A stretch of DNA of 8,463 nt from Candidatus Pacearchaeota archaeon CG11_big_fil_rev_8_21_14_0_20_30_13 (GTDB taxonomy: Archaea; Nanobdellota; Nanobdellia; Pacearchaeales; GW2011-AR1), in assembly GCA_002762735.1 (NCBI GenBank), contig PCVV01000040.1:1-8463 (forward strand), in the 5' to 3' direction. A program made the position numbers and the translations under genes. The notes under the pieces are model-generated. The model was not told where the DNA came from and did not search any database. It worked only from the letters and a program-made list of their open reading frames with translations. Below are positions 1 to 6,858 of the stretch, in pieces (position 1 is the stretch's first letter; every line of letters starts with the position of its first letter).

Positions 1-2356
1 GCAAGCCTTATGTAAAACTTCAGAAACTGCCCAAGCGTATTGTGAAACTCAAGGTTATAATTCTGGAACCGAAGGTGCTGCTTATTCGGGAGGAAAATGT
101 GCAGAATTCAAAAATGGTCAATGGCTTCTTTATCAAAGTAATACGATGATGGATGTTGAATGTACAAATGTTATTAATATTTATCCTGCACCCTTTGTTA
201 AAGATGGAAAAGCCGATGTAGTAATTCTCTATGGGACTACTCCTGGAACTTCTTCTTTAGAATTAGTTCAAGCAGGACGTATTCAATCTAGTTTGGGTTC
301 TTCAGTAGGAGATGTTTTAATGAAAGATATCGAACTTTCATCTGTTTCAAATAAAAACTTGATAATCGTTGGGACAACTTACTCTTCCGGATTAAACTCT
401 AATTGCAGTAATTCTGCCTTGAATAAAATTACTCAAAATGATTATTGTGATGATGCAAAAGAACTTGGAGAAAATTCTTTTGTAATTGAGGTTGTGAAAA
501 ATCCCTATGCTTCTGGAAAGATTGCATTAATTGTTCAAGGGAATACTGTTTTGGATTTAATTAATGCAGTGAATTATATTACTAATAATAACAATCAACT
601 AGAAATGAAAGTGGGATTTAGATATGTTGGAACTTCTAATATTTCAGCTTGTTCAAAAGATTCAAAAGGAGTAAACACATGTACTTTAGGTTTGAATGAA
701 GAAATCAATTTAAATGTTGGAGGAATAAATGAGACAATTAAAATTACTTTTTTAGGTTCTGATCCTCCTAGGGGAAATGTGGTCAATTTTAAAATTAATG
801 GAATTGATTACCCTGCCCTGTTAGAAAGAGAAAGTAAATCCCTTGATGATGGAAATTTTCTTTATGTAAAGGATATTCTTATTCAAAATTATGTAGGAGG
901 AATTAGTCAAGTTGTTTTCACTTTGAGTCCTCCTGATTCAAAGAGTTTATCCTGTCCGACTCTCGTAAATCAAATTTCGTCTCCTTCAGATTTTGAAGAT
1001 AATGGAATAAATTATTCTCTTGGTTGGTGGACAAATCATACTTATGAAATGAATTTTGGAGAAAAAGTTGGAAATGTTACAGAGTATGTTGCTTCTTGGT
1101 CTTTAAGGTATCAAGAAGGAGAGAATTATAGATACGGTTATTTGGGGAAAGTTGTTAGTATTTTTGATGAAGGATTCAAGGCTTCCGAAGTGATGGACGA
1201 ATATCTTCAAAATGGTCTTTGTCAAGTCAGTGGTATTTCAAATAATAATGGCCTTAATTCCGAAATTTATTTGTGTAATTGGAATGTTTATAATAAAGGA
1301 GTAGATATAGACCAATATTCTTGGGAAAGTAGAGAAATTTTGTGGACTCATGGAAATATTCTTGTTAGGTTTAGCATTGGTTTTGGAGGTTATCTCAGTG
1401 ACGACCAACTTTCTAAAATAGTAGAAAAAGAGACAAATAATTTTTTGAATTCTTTATCAGATAATCAAGGAAAATATCTTGGCTGGGAAGATTTTGGGTT
1501 GGATTACCCTTTTTCAAATCAAGTTTTTGATTCTTTATCTCTCTGTTCTTCAGATATTCCTGAGGATACTTGTAACCCCCTATGGCAATGTCTAACCGAG
1601 CCTGTAGTTTGCCCCGAATATGGTTATCAAACCCAAAGTTGTAAAGATTATTCTTGTGGAAATCCGGAACTAAAGAATCAAATCTCTTGTAATCCTGGAC
1701 TGTGTTCTGGATGTTTAGTTCCGAAATGGTTTGAGAGTGATTCTATTGGAAATAATAGATGTATTCCCTATGGATTTAGATTCGAAAGTCAAATTGGATG
1801 GAATTCCCAATTACAAAAGGGAGAGGAATCTGTAGATTTAACAGTAAATGATAATGAGAAAGGAGTTGAACTTTCTATTTCTCCAAATGGAAGGGCTACA
1901 CTATATGTTGAAGACTGGAATAATCAAATGTATAAATTTAAAGAAGGAGACACAGTTGAGGTAAATGTTACTGGATGGGAAGATAAGTTTGCAAGTTTAA
2001 GTTTTTTTGTTGAGAAAGTTTTTTATGATGCTGAAGATTATAACAATAGTTATATTCGTCTTAAGTTTAATTATATTTATCTTGGAAGAGTTGCAGATGT
2101 TATGAATGCATATTGTGATATAGATGGAAATGTAAAACCTCAGAAGAATATGGGGAATAATGACTCATTTCAAATAAAATGTCAAAATAACTATGAATGT
2201 GTGAGTAATCAATGTTCAAATGGAGTTTGTATAGATTTAGGGACCCAAATAGAAACCCAATCAAATTTCTTTAAATCTCTTGGATGTAGGATTTTAAATG
2301 TTATTTCTTTTGGTTCTGTTGATTATGACCAATGTTTGTCTGGAAGTTCAAATTAA
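1..2356 (+). CDS. S-layer-domain, cysteine-rich secreted surface protein (5' partial)
   Basis: The frame is open from base 2 (784 residues, numbered here from that codon), so the Met codon at 146 is probably internal. Residues about 60-200 match the DPANN S-layer domain by pattern: YPAPFVKDGKADVVILYG, then NLIIVG, then NPYASGKIALIVQGNT. Residues about 235-310 resemble the beta module that often follows it (VKDI...YVGGISQVVFTL). Residues 335-490 are a domain I do not recognise, with WS, CNW and LWTHGN motifs. Residues 515-587 hold ten cysteines, including a thrombospondin-like WQC...CPEYGYQTQSC pattern. A beta-rich stretch follows, then a small knot with seven cysteines (CQNNYECVSNQCSNGVC). 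Eight N-X-S/T sequons fit an extracellular glycoprotein. There is no C-terminal membrane helix. The signal peptide would lie upstream. The role as envelope or adhesin component is inferred; the S-layer call is fairly secure for the first domain only. Confidence 0.75.
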   Translation, partial: QALCKTSETAQAYCETQGYNSGTEGAAYSGGKCAEFKNGQWLLYQSNTMMDVECTNVINIYPAPFVKDGKADVVILYGTTPGTSSLELVQAGRIQSSLGSSVGDVLMKDIELSSVSNKNLIIVGTTYSSGLNSNCSNSALNKITQNDYCDDAKELGENSFVIEVVKNPYASGKIALIVQGNTVLDLINAVNYITNNNNQLEMKVGFRYVGTSNISACSKDSKGVNTCTLGLNEEINLNVGGINETIKITFLGSDPPRGNVVNFKINGIDYPALLERESKSLDDGNFLYVKDILIQNYVGGISQVVFTLSPPDSKSLSCPTLVNQISSPSDFEDNGINYSLGWWTNHTYEMNFGEKVGNVTEYVASWSLRYQEGENYRYGYLGKVVSIFDEGFKASEVMDEYLQNGLCQVSGISNNNGLNSEIYLCNWNVYNKGVDIDQYSWESREILWTHGNILVRFSIGFGGYLSDDQLSKIVEKETNNFLNSLSDNQGKYLGWEDFGLDYPFSNQVFDSLSLCSSDIPEDTCNPLWQCLTEPVVCPEYGYQTQSCKDYSCGNPELKNQISCNPGLCSGCLVPKWFESDSIGNNRCIPYGFRFESQIGWNSQLQKGEESVDLTVNDNEKGVELSISPNGRATLYVEDWNNQMYKFKEGDTVEVNVTGWEDKFASLSFFVEKVFYDAEDYNNSYIRLKFNYIYLGRVADVMNAYCDIDGNVKPQKNMGNNDSFQIKCQNNYECVSNQCSNGVCIDLGTQIETQSNFFKSLGCRILNVISFGSVDYDQCLSGSSN

Positions 2357-2368
2357 ACTTCCCCAACA

Positions 2369-2377
2369 TTTATTAAT
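2369..2377 (+). promoter_or_regulatory. TATA box for the platform gene
   Basis: TTTATTAAT lies 42 bases before the GTG start, preceded by a purine-rich BRE-like CAACA and followed at 2380-2385 by TTTTTT and then ACTG. The same arrangement recurs before 4610, 6463 and 8139. An archaeal start about 25 bases downstream would fall near the CTAGAG at 2396-2401, giving a leader of about 10-15 bases that still includes a Shine-Dalgarno. The T-run could also terminate transcripts from the upstream surface-protein gene. Confidence 0.5.
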
Positions 2378-2400
2378 TATTTTTTACTGTTATTTCTAGA

Positions 2401-2406
2401 GAGGTG
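2401..2406 (+). promoter_or_regulatory. Shine-Dalgarno site deciding the GTG start at 2411
   Basis: GAGGTG ends four bases before the GTG at 2411. The overlapping ATG at 2409 is followed at once by TGA, so it cannot start a gene. This supports GTG at 2411 as the true start. Confidence 0.6.
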
Positions 2407-2410
2407 TGAT

Positions 2411-4570
2411 GTGAAAAGAGAAAGTGTTGAGGAGGTTTTAAGAAAGTATGGAGCGAAGATAGAAACTCAAATTAATTCTTCAGGAGATTCAAAAAATTAT
2501 AGTCAGTCTTATGAAAAATTTAAAGGAGAGATTTCCAGAGAGTATACTACTTATGAAAGATGGGCAAACAGTTTAGGAAATTTTATTCATATAAAACCGT
2601 CTAAGAGTGATGAAGAAAAAATGACTAAGAGTTTAAATTCTGCTCACTTGGCTGTTGAGCCTTGGCAAGCAATTAGTCTTTCTGTGATGGGCTTCTTGAC
2701 AGTTTTTTTGATTGGAATTTTTATCTCCGTGGGGATTACTTTAGTTAGTGGAGGAATTGAAAGTTTTCCTCTTCTTTTCTTTTTTCTTGTAATTACTTTT
2801 TCAATTTTTCTTTTTTATTTTTTAAATCAATATCCTGAAAGACTTGCAAACAAATGGAGACTTAAAGCGTCAAGTCAGATGGTACCAGCAATTCTTTATA
2901 TTGTAGTTTATATGAGGCATACTCCAAATTTAGAAAGAGCAATTCAATTTGCATCGGAGCATTTGCAATACCCCCTTGCACTTGATTTCAAAAAAATATT
3001 TTATGATGTTGAGGTGGGAAAATATTCTACTCTAAAAGAAAGTCTCGATCACTATTTAGAAAGTTGGAGAGGATATTCTACGGAGTTTATAGAAGGATTC
3101 CATTTGATTGAGAGTAGTTTATTTGAACCAGATTCTTCAAGAAGAATTTCTACTTTAGAAAAAGGACTTCAAGTCGTTCTCGACGGAGTTTACGAAAAAA
3201 TGTTAAAGTTTAGTCATTCTGTTAGAAGTCCTTTAACAAATGTATATATGTTGGGAGTTGTTTTACCAACTTTAGGTTTGGCATTAATTCCATTGGCTTC
3301 GGCAATGATTGGAGGAATTTTAACTTATATCCACGTGTTTATTTTATTTAATTTAATTATTCCTTTTATGGTTTTTTATTTAACTGATAAAGTTTTAGGA
3401 ATGCGTCCGGGAGGATATGGAGAAACTACCTTGCTTGAAAAAAATCCTTTGTATCCTAGATATAAAAGCCAGGTTCATTATCATAAAGCCTTTTGGATAA
3501 TTTTACCTTTCTTAATTTTAAGTTTGATTCCATTAATATTCCAATTTACTCCAATTCCTGCCTCTCTTGATCTTGCAAAAGATTTTTCATTTAGCGAACT
3601 TGGACTTTCTTTTTTAGGAAGTGGAAATTTCTTTGGATTTATTAGTACTCCTACTGGAATAAAAGGTCCTTTTGGACTTGGAGCTCTTTTATTGGGTATG
3701 CTTTTTCCACTTTCAATTGCATTCTATTTCTCGATTGCTTATAATGGAAAAACAAAGGAATTAATTATTGAAAGAGAAAAAACAAAAGAACTTGAATCAG
3801 AATTTAATAATTCATTATTTCAGTTGGGAAATAGGCTTGGAAATGGAGTTCCTCCGGAACTTGTTTTTGGAAAAGTTGCAGAATCAAATAGAGGATTAAG
3901 GACGGGAGAATTCTTTGGAAAAGTTAATTATAATATTCGTCAGATGGGGATGAGTGTAGAAAAAGCGATTTTTGATAGAACAAGAGGAGCAATAAGATTT
4001 TTCCCTTCGGATTTAATTGCAACCTCAATGAGAGTTTTAATTGAATCAAGTAAAAAAGGATTAAAAATTGCAGCAGTAAGTTTGATGAGCATATCAGAGT
4101 ATCTTAAAAATTTAGATAAAATCACCATGAGATTAAGAGATTTACTTGCAGAAATTACAAGTGATATGAAAAGTAACATGACTTTTTTGGCTCCTTTACT
4201 TTCTGGAATTGTTGTTGGACTTGCAGCGATGATAACTTCTATTTTAGGAATGTTGTATATAGCAAATCTTTCTGGTGCCGGCGCTACAAATTGGGGTTCA
4301 TTCAACAATTTTTTGGATATTCTTCAATATCAAGATATGATTCCTCCATATTTCTTACAAATTTCAGTGGGGATTTATTTAATTGAAATAATTTTTATTT
4401 TGACTTCTACACTTGTAACAATTAATTCTGGAGAAGATAAATTAGAAATGACAAATAAAGTAGGAATTAATTTGAAAAAGGGAATGAGCCTTTATTTCAT
4501 TGTTGCCCTTTTGAGTGTTGTTGCCCTTTCAATATTAAGTGCAACTGTTCTTGGAAATCTTCTTGGATAG
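2411..4570 (+). CDS. Type IV pilus/T2SS-like assembly platform protein with two T2SF domains (FlaJ/TadC/PilC-like)
   Basis: A 719-residue polytopic membrane protein. Residues 1-85 are a charged cytoplasmic N-terminus. Membrane helices are visible at about 88-112, 118-140, 276-300, 303-325, 360-380, 420-443, 588-616, 645-670 and 692-716. Two cytoplasmic helical blocks, about 145-275 and 450-588, each sit before membrane helices as in T2SF domains (Pfam GSPII_F). The first has AILYIVVYMRHTPNLERAI, the second LGNRLGNGVPPELVFGKVA and later SLMSISEYLKNLDKI, both typical of archaeal FlaJ/TadC relatives. The known role of this family is to anchor the assembly ATPase and pass prepilins into the growing filament. 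It starts with GTG behind GAGGTG and has its own promoter. The following genes encode likely substrates. The family is clear; which filament it builds is inferred. Confidence 0.88.
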   Translation: MKRESVEEVLRKYGAKIETQINSSGDSKNYSQSYEKFKGEISREYTTYERWANSLGNFIHIKPSKSDEEKMTKSLNSAHLAVEPWQAISLSVMGFLTVFLIGIFISVGITLVSGGIESFPLLFFFLVITFSIFLFYFLNQYPERLANKWRLKASSQMVPAILYIVVYMRHTPNLERAIQFASEHLQYPLALDFKKIFYDVEVGKYSTLKESLDHYLESWRGYSTEFIEGFHLIESSLFEPDSSRRISTLEKGLQVVLDGVYEKMLKFSHSVRSPLTNVYMLGVVLPTLGLALIPLASAMIGGILTYIHVFILFNLIIPFMVFYLTDKVLGMRPGGYGETTLLEKNPLYPRYKSQVHYHKAFWIILPFLILSLIPLIFQFTPIPASLDLAKDFSFSELGLSFLGSGNFFGFISTPTGIKGPFGLGALLLGMLFPLSIAFYFSIAYNGKTKELIIEREKTKELESEFNNSLFQLGNRLGNGVPPELVFGKVAESNRGLRTGEFFGKVNYNIRQMGMSVEKAIFDRTRGAIRFFPSDLIATSMRVLIESSKKGLKIAAVSLMSISEYLKNLDKITMRLRDLLAEITSDMKSNMTFLAPLLSGIVVGLAAMITSILGMLYIANLSGAGATNWGSFNNFLDILQYQDMIPPYFLQISVGIYLIEIIFILTSTLVTINSGEDKLEMTNKVGINLKKGMSLYFIVALLSVVALSILSATVLGNLLG

Positions 4571-4580
4571 ATTAGGAATA

Positions 4581-4590
4581 TTTATTAAAT
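4581..4590 (+). promoter_or_regulatory. TATA box for the five-gene pilin-like unit
   Basis: TTTATTAAAT begins 29 bases before the ATG at 4610, preceded by GGAATA (BRE-like) and followed by a broken T-tract at 4594-4604. With usual archaeal TATA-to-start spacing, the transcript would begin at or very near the ATG, so it is probably leaderless. No Shine-Dalgarno is visible before 4610, which agrees. Confidence 0.55.
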
Positions 4591-4609
4591 AGATTTTCTT
4601 TTTTATTCC

Positions 4610-4780
4610 ATGTCCAAAAAAAGCTGTTTATCGAATAAAAAAGGGATAGTCTCGGAATATCTTCCGTGGATTTTAATTTCTCTTGCAATTTTAGTTGTCT
4701 TGATGATCTCAATTTTTCTTTTGAAAGAGAAAGGGGTATCCCTTCTTGACGGATTAAAAGGTCTTTTTAGAGGAAATTAA
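4610..4780 (+). CDS. 56-residue pilin-like protein with class III signal
   Basis: ATG at 4610, stop TAA at 4778. A polar leader ending NKKG (residues 9-12) is followed by IVSEYLPW and a hydrophobic helix at about 19-38, then KEK and a short amphipathic tail with LLDGLKGLF. This is the arrangement cut by archaeal prepilin peptidase (PibD/FlaK) after the glycine. The mature product would be 44 residues, nearly all helix, with no globular head. Size and the SEY after the cleavage site recall Flp-type pilins of Tad systems, although the Glu is at +4 rather than +5. It is the first gene after the promoter and is followed two bases later by a related gene. The pilin-like nature is well supported; a role as the main filament subunit is a guess. 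Confidence 0.75.
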   Translation: MSKKSCLSNKKGIVSEYLPWILISLAILVVLMISIFLLKEKGVSLLDGLKGLFRGN

Positions 4781-4781
4781 A

Positions 4782-4952
4782 ATGTCTGAACTAACAGTAG
4801 AACAAATAATAAAACTTATTGTGGGAGTATTAGTAGTGGTTGCGGTAGTCCTCGGAATTTATCTTATTTTCAAAGAAAAAATTTTTGAATTTTTTAATGG
4901 AATTCCGACGAATGTAAGTCTTGGAAATTTTTGGAGGTCTTTTTATGATTAA
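4782..4952 (+). CDS. 56-residue membrane microprotein, pilin-helix-like without processing site
   Basis: ATG at 4782, preceded by AGAGGA at 4769-4774 (8-base spacing); stop TAA at 4950. The product begins MSELTVEQIIKL and has one hydrophobic helix at about 11-31, then FKEK and a short tail. There is no KKG leader. ELTVEQII resembles the mature N-terminus of the product encoded at 5547 (ELTTQQIV after its KKG). The helix end and tail align with the preceding 56-residue protein through KEK-x5-(D/N)-G, suggesting tandem paralogues of which this one lacks the cleavage site. Its last eight bases overlap the next gene, so translation is probably coupled. Function unknown; it may be a membrane partner of the filament rather than a processed subunit. 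Confidence 0.7.
   Translation: MSELTVEQIIKLIVGVLVVVAVVLGIYLIFKEKIFEFFNGIPTNVSLGNFWRSFYD
4933..4938 (+). promoter_or_regulatory. Shine-Dalgarno site deciding the ATG start at 4945
   Basis: GGAGGT ends six bases before the ATG at 4945. It argues against the in-frame TTG at 4921, which would place this site inside the coding region and lengthen the leader before the SKKG signal. Confidence 0.7.
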
Positions 4953-5448
4953 TCTTTCTAAAAAAGGGATGCTTCTTGCAAATGAGGTAGTGAAATTAGT
5001 AATTGCATTAATTGGGATTTCTCTTTTGATTTACCTTCTCTTTTCAATTTATTATACTTCCTCTCAAGATCAAAAACTGAATGAAGCAAAAGATACAATT
5101 GGAAGAATGAAAGATATAATCTCTAGGATCAATTCTGGAGCAGTTTCTAATGAAAAAATAACAGACATAAGTCCTCCTTCTTGGTACCTGTTTAGTTTTA
5201 TTGGAACAGAAAAGAAACCAAATTCTTGTGCTGGAGAAAATTGTTTATGTATTTGTGATAAAGTAATTTATGATAATACTTTATGGTTTAAAAATAGACA
5301 ACTCAATGAATGTGATAGTTCAGGAGTATGCGTTGTAGTTAAAAATTTAAATAAATTTAATAAATTTGAAATTAATAGTCCTTCAGATGGAGGAACAAAT
5401 GTTCAAATTTCAAAGGTTGGATCAAATATAGAGGTTAAGAGAATATGA
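4945..5448 (+). CDS. Cysteine-rich pilin-like protein (CLCIC family)
   Basis: A 167-residue protein. SKKG at residues 5-8 is followed by a helix at about 15-37 with Glu at +6 after the cut, a class III prepilin signal. Residues 40-65 are charged and helical (EAKDTIGRMKDIISRI). The head begins with SPPSWYLFSF at 76-85, then a cysteine cluster: C95, C100, C102, C104 within NSCAGENCLCIC, plus C123 and C129 in ECDSSGVC. Six cysteines could pair as disulfides outside the cell, or the tight cluster could bind metal. I recall this WYL...CLCIC...GVC layout from hypothetical proteins of DPANN archaea, but know no function for it. The start is set by GGAGGT. The gene overlaps the previous one by 8 bases and the next by 4 (ATGA), so it is part of one translational unit. 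Confidence 0.78.
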   Translation: MINLSKKGMLLANEVVKLVIALIGISLLIYLLFSIYYTSSQDQKLNEAKDTIGRMKDIISRINSGAVSNEKITDISPPSWYLFSFIGTEKKPNSCAGENCLCICDKVIYDNTLWFKNRQLNECDSSGVCVVVKNLNKFNKFEINSPSDGGTNVQISKVGSNIEVKRI

Positions 5449-5546
5449 GTCTAGATGAATTTATAAAATATTTTTTGTGGATTGCTGTTTTTGCAATAGC
5501 TTTAATAGGACTTTACACTTTGTTTAGAAGTCTTGGAGTGATTTAA
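5445..5546 (+). CDS. 33-residue single-helix membrane microprotein
   Basis: ATG at 5445 overlaps the preceding stop (ATGA) and has GAGGTT at 5431-5436, eight bases upstream; TAA at 5544 directly abuts the next ATG. The product starts MSLDEFIKYFLWI, has one helix at about 8-27 and ends FRSLGVI. There is no KKG leader and no head. YFLWI aligns with YLPWI in the 56-residue product of 4610, and the overall plan matches the mature helix of a pilin. The translation signals and exact packing on both sides support a real gene despite its size. I recall similar 30-40-residue proteins in DPANN genomes. Function unknown; an accessory membrane subunit of the platform or filament is possible. Confidence 0.65.
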   Translation: MSLDEFIKYFLWIAVFAIALIGLYTLFRSLGVI

Positions 5547-6428
5547 ATGTTTAAAAAAGGTGAACTCACAACCCAACAAATCGTGATTTTGATAATTCTT
5601 GTAGTAAGTTTTGCAGTTATTCTTTTTTTCCTTTTAAGATTAAATCTCGGAAGTGAAACGGATCAAGAGATCTGTCATAATTCAGTCATTACTCGAGGAA
5701 AATCTATTTTACCTGTAGATACTTTTCCGCTTCAATGTAAAAGGCAGTATGTTTGTTTGAGTGTCGACGGAAGTTGTGAAGTCATGACTAAACCAGAAGT
5801 AATAAAAGTTAAAACTAAAGATGAAGTCTACAAGGCTCTTGCAGATCAACTTGCTGAATGTTGGTGGATGTTTGGAGAAGGAAAAGTAGATTATATTTCT
5901 TCAGAAGTATTGTCTAAGAATTATTGTTCTATTTGTAGTCAAATCTCTTTTGACAATTCAGTTAAGAGCATCTTCGAAAATAAAAGTTTTTTTGATAAAA
6001 AAGATTTTTATTCTTATCTTTCAAAGAATAAAATTTCTGATGAACAAACTTATGAAAATTATTTTCTTATAAATGGAATTTTAAACTATCCTGGAAAATT
6101 TGGAGAAGTAGACCTTTCAAAACAGTATTATTCTTTAATGGGTATTACTAGTAAGGTTAGCAAAGTCGGATGGGTTTTGGGAGGAGCTTTAACACTTGGA
6201 GCACTTGCATCAATTCCTCTTACAGGAGGGGTTTCCGTTATAGCAATTGGGACAGCCGTTGGAGGGGCAGTAGTTGGGGGATCTGCAGGATGGATAGCAT
6301 CTTCTTATCTTCTTGTTCCTTCTATTAAAGGTCCAAGCGAAAATTTTTATATCCCTCCCTCAGTAATAGAAGTAACGTCTTCAGAATTTGATTCATTAAA
6401 CTGTGATAAAATTTCTACTTCAAGTTAA
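5547..6428 (+). CDS. Pilin-like protein with cysteine-rich head and glycine-rich hydrophobic hairpin
   Basis: A 293-residue protein starting directly after the previous stop, with GGAGTG at 5535-5540. MFKKG is a very short class III leader; ELTTQQIV and a helix at about 11-31 follow. The head has eight cysteines (43, 64, 70, 77, 105, 127, 130, 286), including CSIC at 127-130, and a LAECWWMFGEGKVDYIS motif near 102-118 that I recall from hypothetical DPANN proteins. Residues about 207-256 form a second long hydrophobic stretch rich in glycine (GGAL, LTGGVSV, GTAVGGAVVGGSAG), long enough for a hairpin of two membrane helices. This is unusual for a pilin, whose head is normally soluble. It may be a membrane-inserting tip, or an integral component that never enters a filament. 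Last gene of its unit. Confidence 0.75.
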   Translation: MFKKGELTTQQIVILIILVVSFAVILFFLLRLNLGSETDQEICHNSVITRGKSILPVDTFPLQCKRQYVCLSVDGSCEVMTKPEVIKVKTKDEVYKALADQLAECWWMFGEGKVDYISSEVLSKNYCSICSQISFDNSVKSIFENKSFFDKKDFYSYLSKNKISDEQTYENYFLINGILNYPGKFGEVDLSKQYYSLMGITSKVSKVGWVLGGALTLGALASIPLTGGVSVIAIGTAVGGAVVGGSAGWIASSYLLVPSIKGPSENFYIPPSVIEVTSSEFDSLNCDKISTSS

Positions 6429-6433
6429 GAAAC

Positions 6434-6442
6434 TTTATTAAT
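6434..6442 (+). promoter_or_regulatory. TATA box for the four-gene pilin-like unit
   Basis: TTTATTAAT starts 29 bases before the ATG at 6463, preceded by GAAAC (BRE-like) and followed by TTTTTTT at 6445-6451 and CTATTTAGAG. The spacing predicts a leaderless or nearly leaderless transcript, and there is no Shine-Dalgarno. The T-run may end the preceding transcript. Confidence 0.55.
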
Positions 6443-6462
6443 TCTTTTTTTCTATTTAGAGT

Positions 6463-6858
6463 ATGAATAGAAAAGGTGAATTTCTTGTAGAGAATATTGT
6501 TTTTATAGTTTTGAATATCCTTTATTTGGTAATTCTTATTTTATTCCTTCTTAAGCAAGGAAGTGGAGCAATCATTCTCGAAGATGCTTATTCTAAAAAC
6601 ATTGCGCTTTTAATCGATTCGGCAAAACCTACTATGACTATCCATCTAAATCTTCAAGATTTAAAAACTGTTTCAGATAAAAATGGAATTTCTTTTTCGG
6701 ACGTTCTAAAAATAAATGGGAACTATGCAATAATTAAATTGAGTGAAAAAGGAGGGATGAAATATCACTTTTTTAATTACATAAATGTGACGGCTTATCC
6801 AGATAAAGATCCTAAATATGAAGGATTTTATATTATGACCTTTTCAAAAATGAAATGA
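6463..6858 (+). CDS. Pilin-like protein, first gene of the second unit
   Basis: A 131-residue protein. MNRKG at 1-5 is a minimal class III leader; EFLVENIV follows with Glu at +5, the position most conserved in type IV pilins, then a helix at about 11-30. The head (35-131) has no cysteine. It includes YSKNIALLIDSAKPTMTIHL at 43-62 and a GGMKYHFFNYINVTAYP stretch at 97-113, suggesting a small mixed alpha/beta domain. I recall an ALLIDxAKPG-type motif in other hypothetical DPANN proteins but no assigned role. Codon choice for the leader (AGA AAA GGT) differs from the AAAAAAGG used in the other seven signals. The stop overlaps the next ATG (ATGA). Of all the proteins here its N-terminus is closest to a classical pilin. 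Confidence 0.78.
   Translation: MNRKGEFLVENIVFIVLNILYLVILILFLLKQGSGAIILEDAYSKNIALLIDSAKPTMTIHLNLQDLKTVSDKNGISFSDVLKINGNYAIIKLSEKGGMKYHFFNYINVTAYPDKDPKYEGFYIMTFSKMK

Noticed and set aside
146..151. ATG at 146 or 149 as start of the surface protein
   Set aside because: The frame is open back to base 2 with cysteine-containing sequence in keeping with the rest, there is no ribosome site or promoter here, and a start here would leave a secreted protein without a signal peptide.
595..786. Minus-strand open frame of 63 codons
   Set aside because: It lies wholly inside the plus-strand surface-protein gene, has no ribosome site or recognisable product, and follows from the codon use of the opposite strand.
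3940..4308. Minus-strand open frame of 122 codons
   Set aside because: It is opposite the second T2SF domain of the platform gene, where the plus-strand reading is clear; its hydrophobic look is a mirror of that gene.
4731..4744. Hairpin AAGGG-GTAT-CCCTT inside the first 56-residue gene
   Set aside because: Only five pairs, not followed by a T-run, and fully within coding sequence; too weak to call a terminator or regulator.
4921..4944. TTG at 4921 as start of the CLCIC protein
   Set aside because: GGAGGT at 4933-4938 sits inside this extension at ideal distance from ATG 4945, and the later start gives a normal class III leader.
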